Origin: JANRJY01 sp033763735 | Lineage (GTDB): Bacteria > Bacteroidota > Bacteroidia > Cytophagales > UBA9547 | Assembly: GCA_033763735.1 (NCBI GenBank) | Contig: JANRJY010000104.1 | Location: 10,162-74,161, forward strand | Reading direction: 5' to 3' | Length of the DNA stretch: 64,000 bases | In this document: piece by piece, positions 18,780 through 28,290 of the stretch | How positions within the stretch are numbered: position 1 is the stretch's first letter | How the letters are laid out: the number at the start of each line of letters is the position of its first letter | Made by a program: the position numbers and the translations under genes | The notes under the pieces: model-generated | Seen by the model: the letters and a program-made list of their open reading frames with translations, nothing else | Told to the model about the DNA's origin: nothing | Databases searched by the model: none

Positions 18780-21700
18780 ATGAAAAATATTACCCTAAAA
18801 ATCTGCCTTCTTTTTATTACAATTTGCTCTATTGTAATAACGTATGGACAAAATGGTTATTTCCAAGATTTCAACACAGGAGGCGTACCTTCCGGATTTA
18901 GTTGGGAATCTTCATATACGGTTTCCGTTCAGAACCAAGCATTGGAGATCAATGTTAACAAAGCAGATCTATTTCACGGAGTTGCTGTTAATTTTCCTAC
19001 TGCATTGGATTTATCAGCAACAAATAGAAGAAAAGTGAGCTTCCGAATCAAAACAGATACCACAACAAGAAAACTGCCTTATGAAATAGGTCTTTCAGTG
19101 TTCAATGCAGGTACTACAAACAACTCAGGAGGTAGAAGAACATTCAAAGTCATATATCCGACCGGCAAATGGCAAACTGTTTCTTTTGACTTCAATGATG
19201 CTTCATTTTCAGCAAACTTTAGTGCCATTACACAGCTGAATTTCACATTTCAGCCGGTTGGTTACATGGAAGGTAATGTAAAGGTACAAATAGATGATTT
19301 AGCAGTTGGTAACAATGGAACACCCGGGCAAGCTGCAATAGCAGCACCTTATTTTTTAGGAATTCCCAACCAAGAAATACCTATAAATAGTTCATTTACC
19401 TATAAAATACGAAATATTGTAGATGCAGATAATTTAAACAGTAATGTCACTTTTGCAGCTGTAAGTTCTAATACGGCTATATTGCCTAATCCTACATTTA
19501 CTCCAAATCCATTTTTAAGTAATAATTATTTCACATTCACTTCCGGCAATGGAAGTTCTGGTGATTTAATAACAAATCGTGTTTTAAATATGGTTATGAC
19601 TCCGAATGCAAATCAGTTTGGAATGGTAACTGTTACAGTGACTGCTACAGCTGCAAGCCAAATTGCCGGTATCACATCAGTACCTTATAGATATATATTC
19701 AGCGTAGATGTAAAAAGAAATGTTGCTCCTACTATAGGTACAATTCCAACTTCACTAACAATTGGCTCAGACAGGACTACCACAATCGATTTAGATAATA
19801 TATTTTCCGGAAATGGAGAATCAGCTCAAATAATGACAATTAGTGGCTTAAGTTCGGATCAATCCATATTACAGAACTCACAAATAGTTGCCTCTTATAT
19901 TGGAATTTCAATGTCCGGAAAAATCTCCATTACACCTATACAGTTTGCAAGTCCTGCTTCCAAAATATTTAACCTTACAGTCAATATAAAAGACAACGGT
20001 GGAATAGTAGCTGGAGGTAGCGATCAAACAAATTATATAATCCCTGTTACTATTTTACCTACCTATTACAATGCTCCCACGATACCTATTATACCTGATC
20101 AGGTAGATAATATTATAACCCAAGGACCTCGTACAATTAGAATTGAACCCATTACTGACGGCAACGGAGGTTCTAGAATATCTTCTGTAACAGCTGTGAG
20201 TGGCAATACAGGGATATTAGCTAACCCAACTGTATCATATACCCCAGGCAACAACTTTGCATTATTGACATACAATTCATTAGTAGTAGGTACTACCAAT
20301 ATATCCATAACTGCCACAAATTTTGGTGCTCCGGCAAATAGCAATGGCAATTCTTCATTCACACGTGCTTTCGTAATGACCGCATTAAATCCACCTCAAG
20401 CTGGTTATATAGAACCTATGACTGTGAGAACAATAGTAGGACCAAATGATGCAGATGGAAGATTTTCAACAGTTGCTGGAACTTGGTATGTTGAGCATCA
20501 AGGTTCACAACAAACGGTTACCATAAATACTACTACCGGAGTTTTTACAAATGTAATGACGAAAGCAGGAACAGCTCCATTATACTTTGCAGGTGTTTGG
20601 TATAAACCTTACGGAGGTGGCCAATTATTTGACTTTGCTACTTATCCATATTTAAGCGTTAATTTAAGTACTACTAATACAGCTGGTGCAGTTGCTATAG
20701 ATTTGTGGGATGTTAATGGAAATAGATATGGATTAACTTCTTCCATTGCAATTTCAGGTACGCCAACTGTATACACATTCTGTTATACTGGTACTCCGGA
20801 TCCGGGATTTGATTTTTCAAAAGTAAAAACGATTCTTTTTAATTTTGGGGTAACACCTTTTAATACAGGTGCAGGAAGTTGGGCGCCTTATAACGGTACT
20901 TATACAATGAGAGATTTGCGTATTGGAAGCAGTGCATTAGGAAGTGGTAGTTGTACTCTACCTATACCTAATGTAGTTATTGGTGAAGCTCCAAATCCAT
21001 ATCACTTAACCGTTCAAACAGGCACAAAAACAGTAACAATAAGTGGAATAAATGCCGGTTCAACTCCTATTACCGGTCAAAACAACAACCCAGTAAGTTT
21101 ATCAGTAAATGGTTCATTTTCACCTAGCATTCAATCATTTAACACTGCTACTGGAATTGCAGTAATACAATACACAACTGGAGGAGCGGCCACTGGCACA
21201 ATTAATGTAGTTGGTAACGCAACAGGCTCAAACCAAACAACACGTTCGTTTACAGTAACCGTGCAAGCAGCTCCGGCTTCTCAAAATGTAGTTGTAACCA
21301 ACGACTTGAATGCAAATTTTGGCGATGGAAATAAAGGACAAACTATAGATGGTAGTCCATTTGGTGTATGTGAAATATGGGGTCCAAGTGGTGGTTCTGG
21401 TTTACCGGATTCATATTATGATATGCTAAAAGAAGCCAATGTGCAATCCATGCGTGTGGGTATTTGGGATTTTGAACCTAAAAATGACAATAATAATCCT
21501 TTTGTATTAGACAAAACCAAGTTGGATTATACAGCTATGGGTGTAGAATTTTTCAAAAAAGCAAGAGCTGCTGGTGTAGAAAGATTTATGGTTACTTTCT
21601 TTTCTCCTCCAAGTTTTGTGAAATACAATAATTCTTATGGCGTTCCTAATTCTCCTTTTACACAGTCACCAGGATTTGTAGTCACAAATACTGTCGATTC

Positions 21701-24700
21701 CTCTTATTACGAAGAATATGCAGAATATGCAGTTGCTTTTGTACAAGGAATAAAAGAAAAATCAGGTGTTGATATTTATGGTTTGAGTCTTGGAAATGAA
21801 ATCCAATTTAACCAGACGTATCAATCAGTGGTTTATACAACTGCCCAATATGTTGAAATCGTAAGAAGAGTAGGCAGAAGATTAGCCGCTGCGGGACTTA
21901 AAACATTTATTTGGGGGGCAGAAACACTTCAAGGACAAGATTCAGGTAATAATTATTTAAAAGCTGTTCAGAATGATCCTGAAACTAGAAATTATTTTAG
22001 TGGCTATGCGATTCATGCGTATGCCGCGAATGGTGTGGGTCAAGCAGCACCAAGTTGGGGTTCAGTGGTTACTGATTCCAGAAATTCCCTTTCTAACGGA
22101 GGATTAACATTGTTGCGTCAAAGTCCAATAGCCACAGTAGGTCCGGGTGGGGAACAGCATAATGGAAATGGTGGAATTGGTATTCCTATTTATCAATCTG
22201 AGACTTCACAAGGTGGTTTAACAGAAGCTCAATATAAAAGCTGGGACAATGCTATGGGTATATTTGCAGGGGTGTCTACTTCTTTAAATGTAGGTAAAAA
22301 TTCAGGTTGGTATTACATTGGAATTAATAAAGATGCAAAAATGTATTACACATATAAACACTTAGACAAATTTGTATTTGGTGGTGCAAGAGCTATTCCG
22401 GTAACTCAACCTAGTGGAACAAATGTGTCGGCAGTTCGAAATCCTGATGGTTCGGTATGTGTGATGCTTGCCAACGACAATACGGCAATGCGAACTTTTT
22501 CTTTTGGAGGTACCAACATGCCAAGTGTCAATAGAGCATTTCTTTCAGTTGATAATTTATTTTGGAAAGACTTGGGTACAATTACAGGAAGCATCAGTGT
22601 TCCACCTAATTCCCTACTTACTTTATGGGGTGGTGGTAATGCCTTGGTCGCTGCAAGTGGCATAACTGTTTCAGGGGCTACAACAACTAATGTAGCAGGT
22701 GGATCGATCCAATTTACTGAAACTGTATTACCTGCAAATCTTGTTGACAAGTCGGTAACTTGGTCAGTTATAACCTTAACAGGGAATGCTACAATCAATC
22801 AATCAGGATTAATGACGGCAGTTTCAAATGGTACTGTGAGGGTAAGAGCAACCTCTGTAGCTACTCCAACTGTTTTTGGTGAAATAGTTGTAACCCTCTC
22901 AGGACAATATGTAAAAGTAACTGCGATATCTGTAGATGGAGTAGGTGGCGTTAGAAATGTGGCAACAGCATCTACTTTACAAATGACTGTTACTGGTGTA
23001 TTACCAACTGCCGCACCATTAAGGGAAGCAAGTTGGTCATTAAACCCTTCTTCAGGAATTGCTTCAATTAATGCTACTGGTTTATTGACAGGTATTTCTT
23101 CAGGAGTAGTAACTGTAATAGGTACTTCATTGGACAATAATACTGTAACAAGTAGGGTTGTAGTAACTGTAACCAGTTCAAGTGTTGCAATAACTTCTGC
23201 TACTGTCACCGGAGGATCGAACCAAATTACAACAGCTGGAGGCACTTTGGCTATGACATCAACATATAGTCCTGCCAACGCAACTAGTACTACTGTTGGT
23301 TGGTCAATATCAGGCTCAATAGCAAGTATTAATCCTACAACTGGTTTAGTCACAGCACTAAATAACGGAAACGGTGTGGTTACTGTGACTTCGACTTATG
23401 TTTCATGGGGAATTACTGCCTCAAGAGTTATCACTATAAGTGGGCAAACATCTTTAATTACTTCTGCTACAATAAATGGAGTAGGTGGAGTTTCTGTAAT
23501 AAATACGGCAAACGGAACCTTACAAATGACTGTTACCGGATATTTACCAACCGATGCTACTAATACAACTCCAACATGGAGCATTTTAGCTCCTTCTTTA
23601 GGCAATTCAATAAATGCTTCAGGATTATTATCAGCAACTACCAATAGTAATGGTGTGGTAACTGTTCAGGCTGCCTTTGGTGCAGTAACTGCCACTAGAG
23701 TAATAACCATTTCTAATCAAAATGTGCCGGTCACGGCAGCCACAATAAACGGAGTGGGTGGTGTAACGACTATAAATGTAGCCAATGGTACCTTACAAAT
23801 GACTACAACCGGATTAGCTCCTTTGGGAGCCAATCAAAATACAACTCCAACCTGGAGTATTTTGGCACCCGCTTTTGGAAACTCCATCAATGCTTCCGGA
23901 TTACTATCTGCTACCACTAATAGTAATGGTGTGGTAACTGTACAAGCTGCTTTTGGTGCAGTAACTGCCACTAGAGTAATCACCATTTCTAATCAAAATG
24001 TGCCGGTTACCGCAGCCACAATAAACGGAGTAGGTGGTGTATCGACTATAAATGTAGCCAATGGGACCTTGCAAATGACCACAACCGGACTAGCCCCCTT
24101 GGGAGCCAATCAAAATACAACTCCTACCTGGAGTATTTTGGCACCGGCTTTAGGAAACTCAATAAATGCATCAGGATTACTTTCTGCTACTACCAATAGC
24201 AATGGTGTAGTAACCGTTCAAGCTGCCTTTGGTGCAGTAACTGCCACTAGAGTAATAACCATTTCTAATCAAAATGTACCTGTAACAGCGGCAACAATTA
24301 ATGGTGTTGGAGGCGTTTCGGTAATTACTTCAAATTTAGGTACCTTACAATTAACAACTACTGGATTAGCACCATTAGGAGCTAATCAAAATACAACTCC
24401 TACTTGGACTTTAATAGGAGGAACAGCCGCTTCATTGAATGCAGCTACTGGCGTATTAACTGCAATAAACAATGGCGTAGTGACCGTTCAAGGGGCATTC
24501 GGATCAGTTATTGCTACTAGAGTAATTACTGTTAGCAATCAATTAACAGGAATTTCTATCACAGCCGCTAATTCTATTATTGGAGTTGATTTGGGAACGA
24601 AACAAATGATTTTGACTTATGTTCCTGCAACTGCAAGTGCTTTAGGAGTCAATTGGTCAACTAACAATGCAAATGCATCAGTTAATTCATCCGGATTAGT

Positions 24701-27700
24701 TTCAGCTTTGCTAAATGGGCTTGTAACAGTAACAGCTACTTCCATTCAAAACAATGCATTTACCTCAAGTTACGTTATAACAATTACAAATCAGGCAGCT
24801 TCTTTTGTACCTGTAACTTCTGTTGTATTATCAGGAACTGCATCTATAATTTCAACTGGAAGTACAACCATAACTGGTACCGTATTACCTGCAAATGCCA
24901 CAAACCCTGCTTTAAGTTGGTCATTAGTTCCTCCTACCGGAGTAGCTAATATTGGTGCTTCAACTTCGAATAATGCGGTTTTAAATGGTATAGGCAACGG
25001 GGTTGTTACTTTAATTGGGACTTCAGTAAGTAATGGTTCTGTTTTTGGAATTAGAATTATTACGGTTAGTGGATTTGCGATACCAGTTACATCAACAACA
25101 GTCAACGGTGCTGGAGGCATTAATCAAATTACCGCTTCCAATGGTACGTTACAAATGTTAGCTCCTTATTCACCATCCAATGCGAATGCAAATACTGTAT
25201 TAGGTTGGACATTAATTGACCCAACCGGCAAAAACAGCATCAATGCAACTTCCGGATTATTGCAAGCCAATACCGATGGAAATGGATTAGTAACCGTTAC
25301 AGGTGCATATGGGGCTGTAACATCAAGAAGAGTTGTAACCATTTCAGGTCAAGGAATCACTGCAACGAGTATGACAATTAATGGTTCAAACATTACTACT
25401 CAAAGTGGAACTACCGCTATGACTGTTGTGTTTAATCCATCAAACGCAAATGTGGGCACATCTGTAGGCTGGACATCGTCAAATGCTTCAATTGCCAGTG
25501 TAAATGCCTCAACTGGTATTGTTTCTGCTGTTACAAATGGTATTGTAACAATTACAGGAACCGCTGGTTCATTAACTTCTACTAAAATATTGACAATATC
25601 TGGTCAATTTGTTGGTATCCCTGTTACTTCAACTACTGTAAACGGCACCGGGGGCGTAAATCAAATAACTGTCGCAAATGGAACGCTACAAATGTTAGCT
25701 CCTTATTCTCCGGTAAATGCGAATCAAAACACCTTGTTGGGATGGTCAATAATTGACCCAACCGGCAAAAACAGTATCAATGCAACTACCGGTCTATTGC
25801 AAGCCAATACTGATGGTAATGGATTGGTCACCATTACAGGTGCATATGGTGCTGTAACATCAAGAAGAGTTGTTACCATTTCAGGTCAAGGAATTACTGC
25901 TACCAGTATCACAATAAATGGAGCAAACATTTCTGTGCTGAATGGAACTTCCCAAATGACAGCATCTTTTGGTCCTGTAGGAGCAAATGTAGGGACAACA
26001 GTAATTTGGTCATCAAATCCTTCAGGAAGGATAAATGGCACTGGATTAGTATCAGCAAATGGCCTAAACGAAATAGTTACGATTACGGGAACTGCAGGGT
26101 CATTAACTGCCATAAAATTGATAACAATCACTGGACAACAAATTCAGGTTACATCAATCTCTATTTCAGGTTCAAATACAATTAATACACCTGGGGGAGC
26201 TGTGTTCTTAAATAGTTCGGTTTTACCGTTGAATGCAACAAATACTAATATTAGTTGGTCAATTATTACCGTATCAGGTGGTGGATTAGCAACTATAAAT
26301 AATTCGGGAACTGTAGTTGCTCAACGTAATGGAAACGGGATAGTAACTGTAGTTGGTACTGCATTAGATGGTTCAGGTGTTGTAACGTATTTTCCAATTA
26401 CAATTTCAGGACAAGCCAATGATTTGATTTCGCTTTCGGTTTTTGGACAAGGTGGCAATGAAATAACTGCTAATGGGGCAAGTAAATTAATGCAAGTAAC
26501 TCCTTTCCCTTCAAATGCCAATGGTTCTGTTACGTGGAGTATTATAACAACTCCTGGACAAGGAAAAGCAACAATAGATAATACCGGATTGGTAACTGCT
26601 TTGGTTAATGGAAATGGAACGGTTACAGTTGTTGGAACATCTGTTGAAAACAGTTCGATAAGTGCTTTTGCAGTTTTAACAATAAGTGGTCAATTAATTC
26701 CAATTACATCTATCACATTATCAGCAGCCAGTGGGAATGCTGCAATTACAGTTGATGATGCAATTCTGCAAATAAACTATGCTTTATCTCCTGCAAATAC
26801 CACACAAAATAACATTCTCTATTCAATTACTGGCCAAAACAACTTTGGAATACCTAATCCATCAGGAGCTGAATTAGCCATTATTAGAGGCAATGGTGTT
26901 CTTGAATCTCTATGGAATGGAATCGTTACAATAGTTGGTTATTCGAGTCAAAATCCAACGGTTAGAGATATAATTGTTGTTACTATTTCTAATCAATACA
27001 TCAACGTAACTTCTATTTCAGGAATAGCTCCAAAATGGACTATTCCACAAGTATTAAATGGAAATAAAGCAGGTGTTACTGTAACAGGCTGGGCTGCTTA
27101 CCCAACTTTTGCTTCAAATACGACATTAGAGTATGAAGCAATTTCTGGAGCAAAATATGTTACTATTGTTGGAAATGCAATCAATACCCTTGACAATGGA
27201 GATGGAATTGCTTTTGTCAGAGTTAGATCTGTTTCTGATACAGCGATTAAATATATTTTAACAATTTCTGCTATAAATCAATCAAATGCTTTGTCTATTG
27301 TTGTATCTGATGACAATACCACTTATGCTTCAGGAAGTGAATTACAAGTTGGTGCTTTTTACCTGGTTTCAGGTGAATTATCACCAAATGCACTCTCGTT
27401 AGATGAAATGAAGAAAAGAATGACTTATCAATTCTTACCTCAAAGTGCTGTTATTCAAAGTGCTGATGGTTCATTTCAAATTGTTGGTGGAACTTCTGTG
27501 ACAATTATTGGTACATATTTGAACAATCCATCCTTGACAAATACACAAGTTTTCTCTATTGCAAACACGAATTCAACTGTTGGCACTAATATAACTATGA
27601 GTGTTTTTGATAACACAAAAACATATCCAACAAAAAGTACATTAAAAAGTGGATCATACTATACTGTTGCTGGTGTTTTAACTCCGGATATTTATAGTGT

Positions 27701-28160
27701 AATTGAAATGCAATCAAAAATGGTGTATCAGTTTTATCCACAAAATGCAGTTTCGCAAAGTCAAAATGGAGCATTTCAAGTAATTGGTGGTTCATCTGTT
27801 ACAATTATTGGTACATTCTTGAATAATCAAAACCTGAAGGATACTTTAGAATTTTCGATTACCTCAAATGTAAATTCGCTTCCTGGAGTTTCAACTGCAC
27901 TAGGATTAAGTGGTTTTAATACGAATGATATTTCCATTTACCCAAATCCTACCAATGGTGCAATTAATGTTATAAATAATACCTCCAATAGTCAATTCGT
28001 GGTTAAAATTCACAACTTAAATGGTACTGTCGTATTTGAAACTGTAATTCAAAATTCAGGAAATAATTTATTAGATATTAAAGATTTACAATCAGGTATC
28101 TATTTTATGGAATTAATAACTGAAAAAGGAGTCATACTCAAACAATTGATCAAACAGTAA
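18780..28160 (+). CDS. Giant T9SS-secreted GH30-type glycosidase with BIG2 repeat array
   Basis: A 3,126-residue secreted enzyme. Signal peptide 1-23, an N-terminal jelly-roll, CBM-like domain (about 28-180), Ig/cadherin-like modules (about 185-540), and a second CBM-like region (about 550-730). The GH30-type TIM barrel with its beta side domain spans about 845-1285: LSLGNEIQF gives the likely acid/base E1007, and IYQSETSQGG the likely nucleophile E1141. From about 1287 to 2830 runs a string of BIG2-type Ig repeats of roughly 80-95 residues. Two about 95-residue repeats follow (2838-3030), and a T9SS type A domain closes the protein (SIYPNPTNGA ... GIYFMELI). GH30 enzymes cleave beta-glucans, xylans or fucosides, so the exact substrate is open. 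A GH3 gene follows, fitting release and then hydrolysis of oligosaccharides. Confidence 0.88.
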   Translation: MKNITLKICLLFITICSIVITYGQNGYFQDFNTGGVPSGFSWESSYTVSVQNQALEINVNKADLFHGVAVNFPTALDLSATNRRKVSFRIKTDTTTRKLPYEIGLSVFNAGTTNNSGGRRTFKVIYPTGKWQTVSFDFNDASFSANFSAITQLNFTFQPVGYMEGNVKVQIDDLAVGNNGTPGQAAIAAPYFLGIPNQEIPINSSFTYKIRNIVDADNLNSNVTFAAVSSNTAILPNPTFTPNPFLSNNYFTFTSGNGSSGDLITNRVLNMVMTPNANQFGMVTVTVTATAASQIAGITSVPYRYIFSVDVKRNVAPTIGTIPTSLTIGSDRTTTIDLDNIFSGNGESAQIMTISGLSSDQSILQNSQIVASYIGISMSGKISITPIQFASPASKIFNLTVNIKDNGGIVAGGSDQTNYIIPVTILPTYYNAPTIPIIPDQVDNIITQGPRTIRIEPITDGNGGSRISSVTAVSGNTGILANPTVSYTPGNNFALLTYNSLVVGTTNISITATNFGAPANSNGNSSFTRAFVMTALNPPQAGYIEPMTVRTIVGPNDADGRFSTVAGTWYVEHQGSQQTVTINTTTGVFTNVMTKAGTAPLYFAGVWYKPYGGGQLFDFATYPYLSVNLSTTNTAGAVAIDLWDVNGNRYGLTSSIAISGTPTVYTFCYTGTPDPGFDFSKVKTILFNFGVTPFNTGAGSWAPYNGTYTMRDLRIGSSALGSGSCTLPIPNVVIGEAPNPYHLTVQTGTKTVTISGINAGSTPITGQNNNPVSLSVNGSFSPSIQSFNTATGIAVIQYTTGGAATGTINVVGNATGSNQTTRSFTVTVQAAPASQNVVVTNDLNANFGDGNKGQTIDGSPFGVCEIWGPSGGSGLPDSYYDMLKEANVQSMRVGIWDFEPKNDNNNPFVLDKTKLDYTAMGVEFFKKARAAGVERFMVTFFSPPSFVKYNNSYGVPNSPFTQSPGFVVTNTVDSSYYEEYAEYAVAFVQGIKEKSGVDIYGLSLGNEIQFNQTYQSVVYTTAQYVEIVRRVGRRLAAAGLKTFIWGAETLQGQDSGNNYLKAVQNDPETRNYFSGYAIHAYAANGVGQAAPSWGSVVTDSRNSLSNGGLTLLRQSPIATVGPGGEQHNGNGGIGIPIYQSETSQGGLTEAQYKSWDNAMGIFAGVSTSLNVGKNSGWYYIGINKDAKMYYTYKHLDKFVFGGARAIPVTQPSGTNVSAVRNPDGSVCVMLANDNTAMRTFSFGGTNMPSVNRAFLSVDNLFWKDLGTITGSISVPPNSLLTLWGGGNALVAASGITVSGATTTNVAGGSIQFTETVLPANLVDKSVTWSVITLTGNATINQSGLMTAVSNGTVRVRATSVATPTVFGEIVVTLSGQYVKVTAISVDGVGGVRNVATASTLQMTVTGVLPTAAPLREASWSLNPSSGIASINATGLLTGISSGVVTVIGTSLDNNTVTSRVVVTVTSSSVAITSATVTGGSNQITTAGGTLAMTSTYSPANATSTTVGWSISGSIASINPTTGLVTALNNGNGVVTVTSTYVSWGITASRVITISGQTSLITSATINGVGGVSVINTANGTLQMTVTGYLPTDATNTTPTWSILAPSLGNSINASGLLSATTNSNGVVTVQAAFGAVTATRVITISNQNVPVTAATINGVGGVTTINVANGTLQMTTTGLAPLGANQNTTPTWSILAPAFGNSINASGLLSATTNSNGVVTVQAAFGAVTATRVITISNQNVPVTAATINGVGGVSTINVANGTLQMTTTGLAPLGANQNTTPTWSILAPALGNSINASGLLSATTNSNGVVTVQAAFGAVTATRVITISNQNVPVTAATINGVGGVSVITSNLGTLQLTTTGLAPLGANQNTTPTWTLIGGTAASLNAATGVLTAINNGVVTVQGAFGSVIATRVITVSNQLTGISITAANSIIGVDLGTKQMILTYVPATASALGVNWSTNNANASVNSSGLVSALLNGLVTVTATSIQNNAFTSSYVITITNQAASFVPVTSVVLSGTASIISTGSTTITGTVLPANATNPALSWSLVPPTGVANIGASTSNNAVLNGIGNGVVTLIGTSVSNGSVFGIRIITVSGFAIPVTSTTVNGAGGINQITASNGTLQMLAPYSPSNANANTVLGWTLIDPTGKNSINATSGLLQANTDGNGLVTVTGAYGAVTSRRVVTISGQGITATSMTINGSNITTQSGTTAMTVVFNPSNANVGTSVGWTSSNASIASVNASTGIVSAVTNGIVTITGTAGSLTSTKILTISGQFVGIPVTSTTVNGTGGVNQITVANGTLQMLAPYSPVNANQNTLLGWSIIDPTGKNSINATTGLLQANTDGNGLVTITGAYGAVTSRRVVTISGQGITATSITINGANISVLNGTSQMTASFGPVGANVGTTVIWSSNPSGRINGTGLVSANGLNEIVTITGTAGSLTAIKLITITGQQIQVTSISISGSNTINTPGGAVFLNSSVLPLNATNTNISWSIITVSGGGLATINNSGTVVAQRNGNGIVTVVGTALDGSGVVTYFPITISGQANDLISLSVFGQGGNEITANGASKLMQVTPFPSNANGSVTWSIITTPGQGKATIDNTGLVTALVNGNGTVTVVGTSVENSSISAFAVLTISGQLIPITSITLSAASGNAAITVDDAILQINYALSPANTTQNNILYSITGQNNFGIPNPSGAELAIIRGNGVLESLWNGIVTIVGYSSQNPTVRDIIVVTISNQYINVTSISGIAPKWTIPQVLNGNKAGVTVTGWAAYPTFASNTTLEYEAISGAKYVTIVGNAINTLDNGDGIAFVRVRSVSDTAIKYILTISAINQSNALSIVVSDDNTTYASGSELQVGAFYLVSGELSPNALSLDEMKKRMTYQFLPQSAVIQSADGSFQIVGGTSVTIIGTYLNNPSLTNTQVFSIANTNSTVGTNITMSVFDNTKTYPTKSTLKSGSYYTVAGVLTPDIYSVIEMQSKMVYQFYPQNAVSQSQNGAFQVIGGSSVTIIGTFLNNQNLKDTLEFSITSNVNSLPGVSTALGLSGFNTNDISIYPNPTNGAINVINNTSNSQFVVKIHNLNGTVVFETVIQNSGNNLLDIKDLQSGIYFMELITEKGVILKQLIKQ
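23721..24548 (+). repeat. 276-bp near-identical tandem repeats (BIG2 units)
   Basis: Three consecutive units beginning at 23721, 23997 and 24273 each start with codons for NVPVTAATINGVGGV and have a period of exactly 276 bp (92 residues). The first two are nearly identical, with mainly synonymous or single-residue changes, while the third diverges after its first half. A partial related unit precedes them from about 23455. The array lies inside the GH30 gene. Confidence 0.9.
25078..25935 (+). repeat. Duplicated two-domain repeat, about 540-bp period
   Basis: The segment starting at about 25081 (VTSTTVNGAGGINQIT ... TSRRVVTISGQGITATSMT) recurs at about 25618 with few residue changes (VTSTTVNGTGGVNQIT ... 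TSRRVVTISGQGITATSIT). The repeating unit is two Ig-like domains, so this duplication is separate from the 276-bp array in the same gene. Confidence 0.85.
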
Positions 28161-28180
28161 ACTTATATTTTAAATTCTAA

Positions 28181-28212
28181 AAGGGTGTCTGCTTCAGATA
28201 CCCTTTTTTTTT
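28181..28212 (+). terminator. Strong rho-independent terminator after the GH30 gene
   Basis: An 11-bp stem (28181-28191 with 28195-28205, one G-T pair), a 3-nt loop and a run of nine T. It sits 20 nt past the stop codon and separates this gene from the GH3 gene. Confidence 0.92.
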
Positions 28213-28238
28213 GTCCTTTCAAAAACACGTTACTAAGT

Positions 28239-28268
28239 TTTGATACCCATCAAATATTGGTATAATTG
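28239..28268 (+). promoter_or_regulatory. Candidate Bacteroidota promoter for the GH3 gene
   Basis: TTTG (28239-28242), an 18-nt spacer, then TATAATTG (28261-28268), which differs at one position from the Bacteroidota -7 consensus TAnnTTTG. It lies 22 nt before the start codon and after the upstream terminator, so the gene needs its own promoter here. Confidence 0.4.
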
Positions 28269-28290
28269 CAGCCCATTTAAAATATCAATT

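Noticed and set aside
22406..23644. Several minus-strand open frames inside the GH30/BIG2 gene
   Set aside because: They are antisense to the repeat array and Val/Thr/Ala-rich because of it; no independent start signals.
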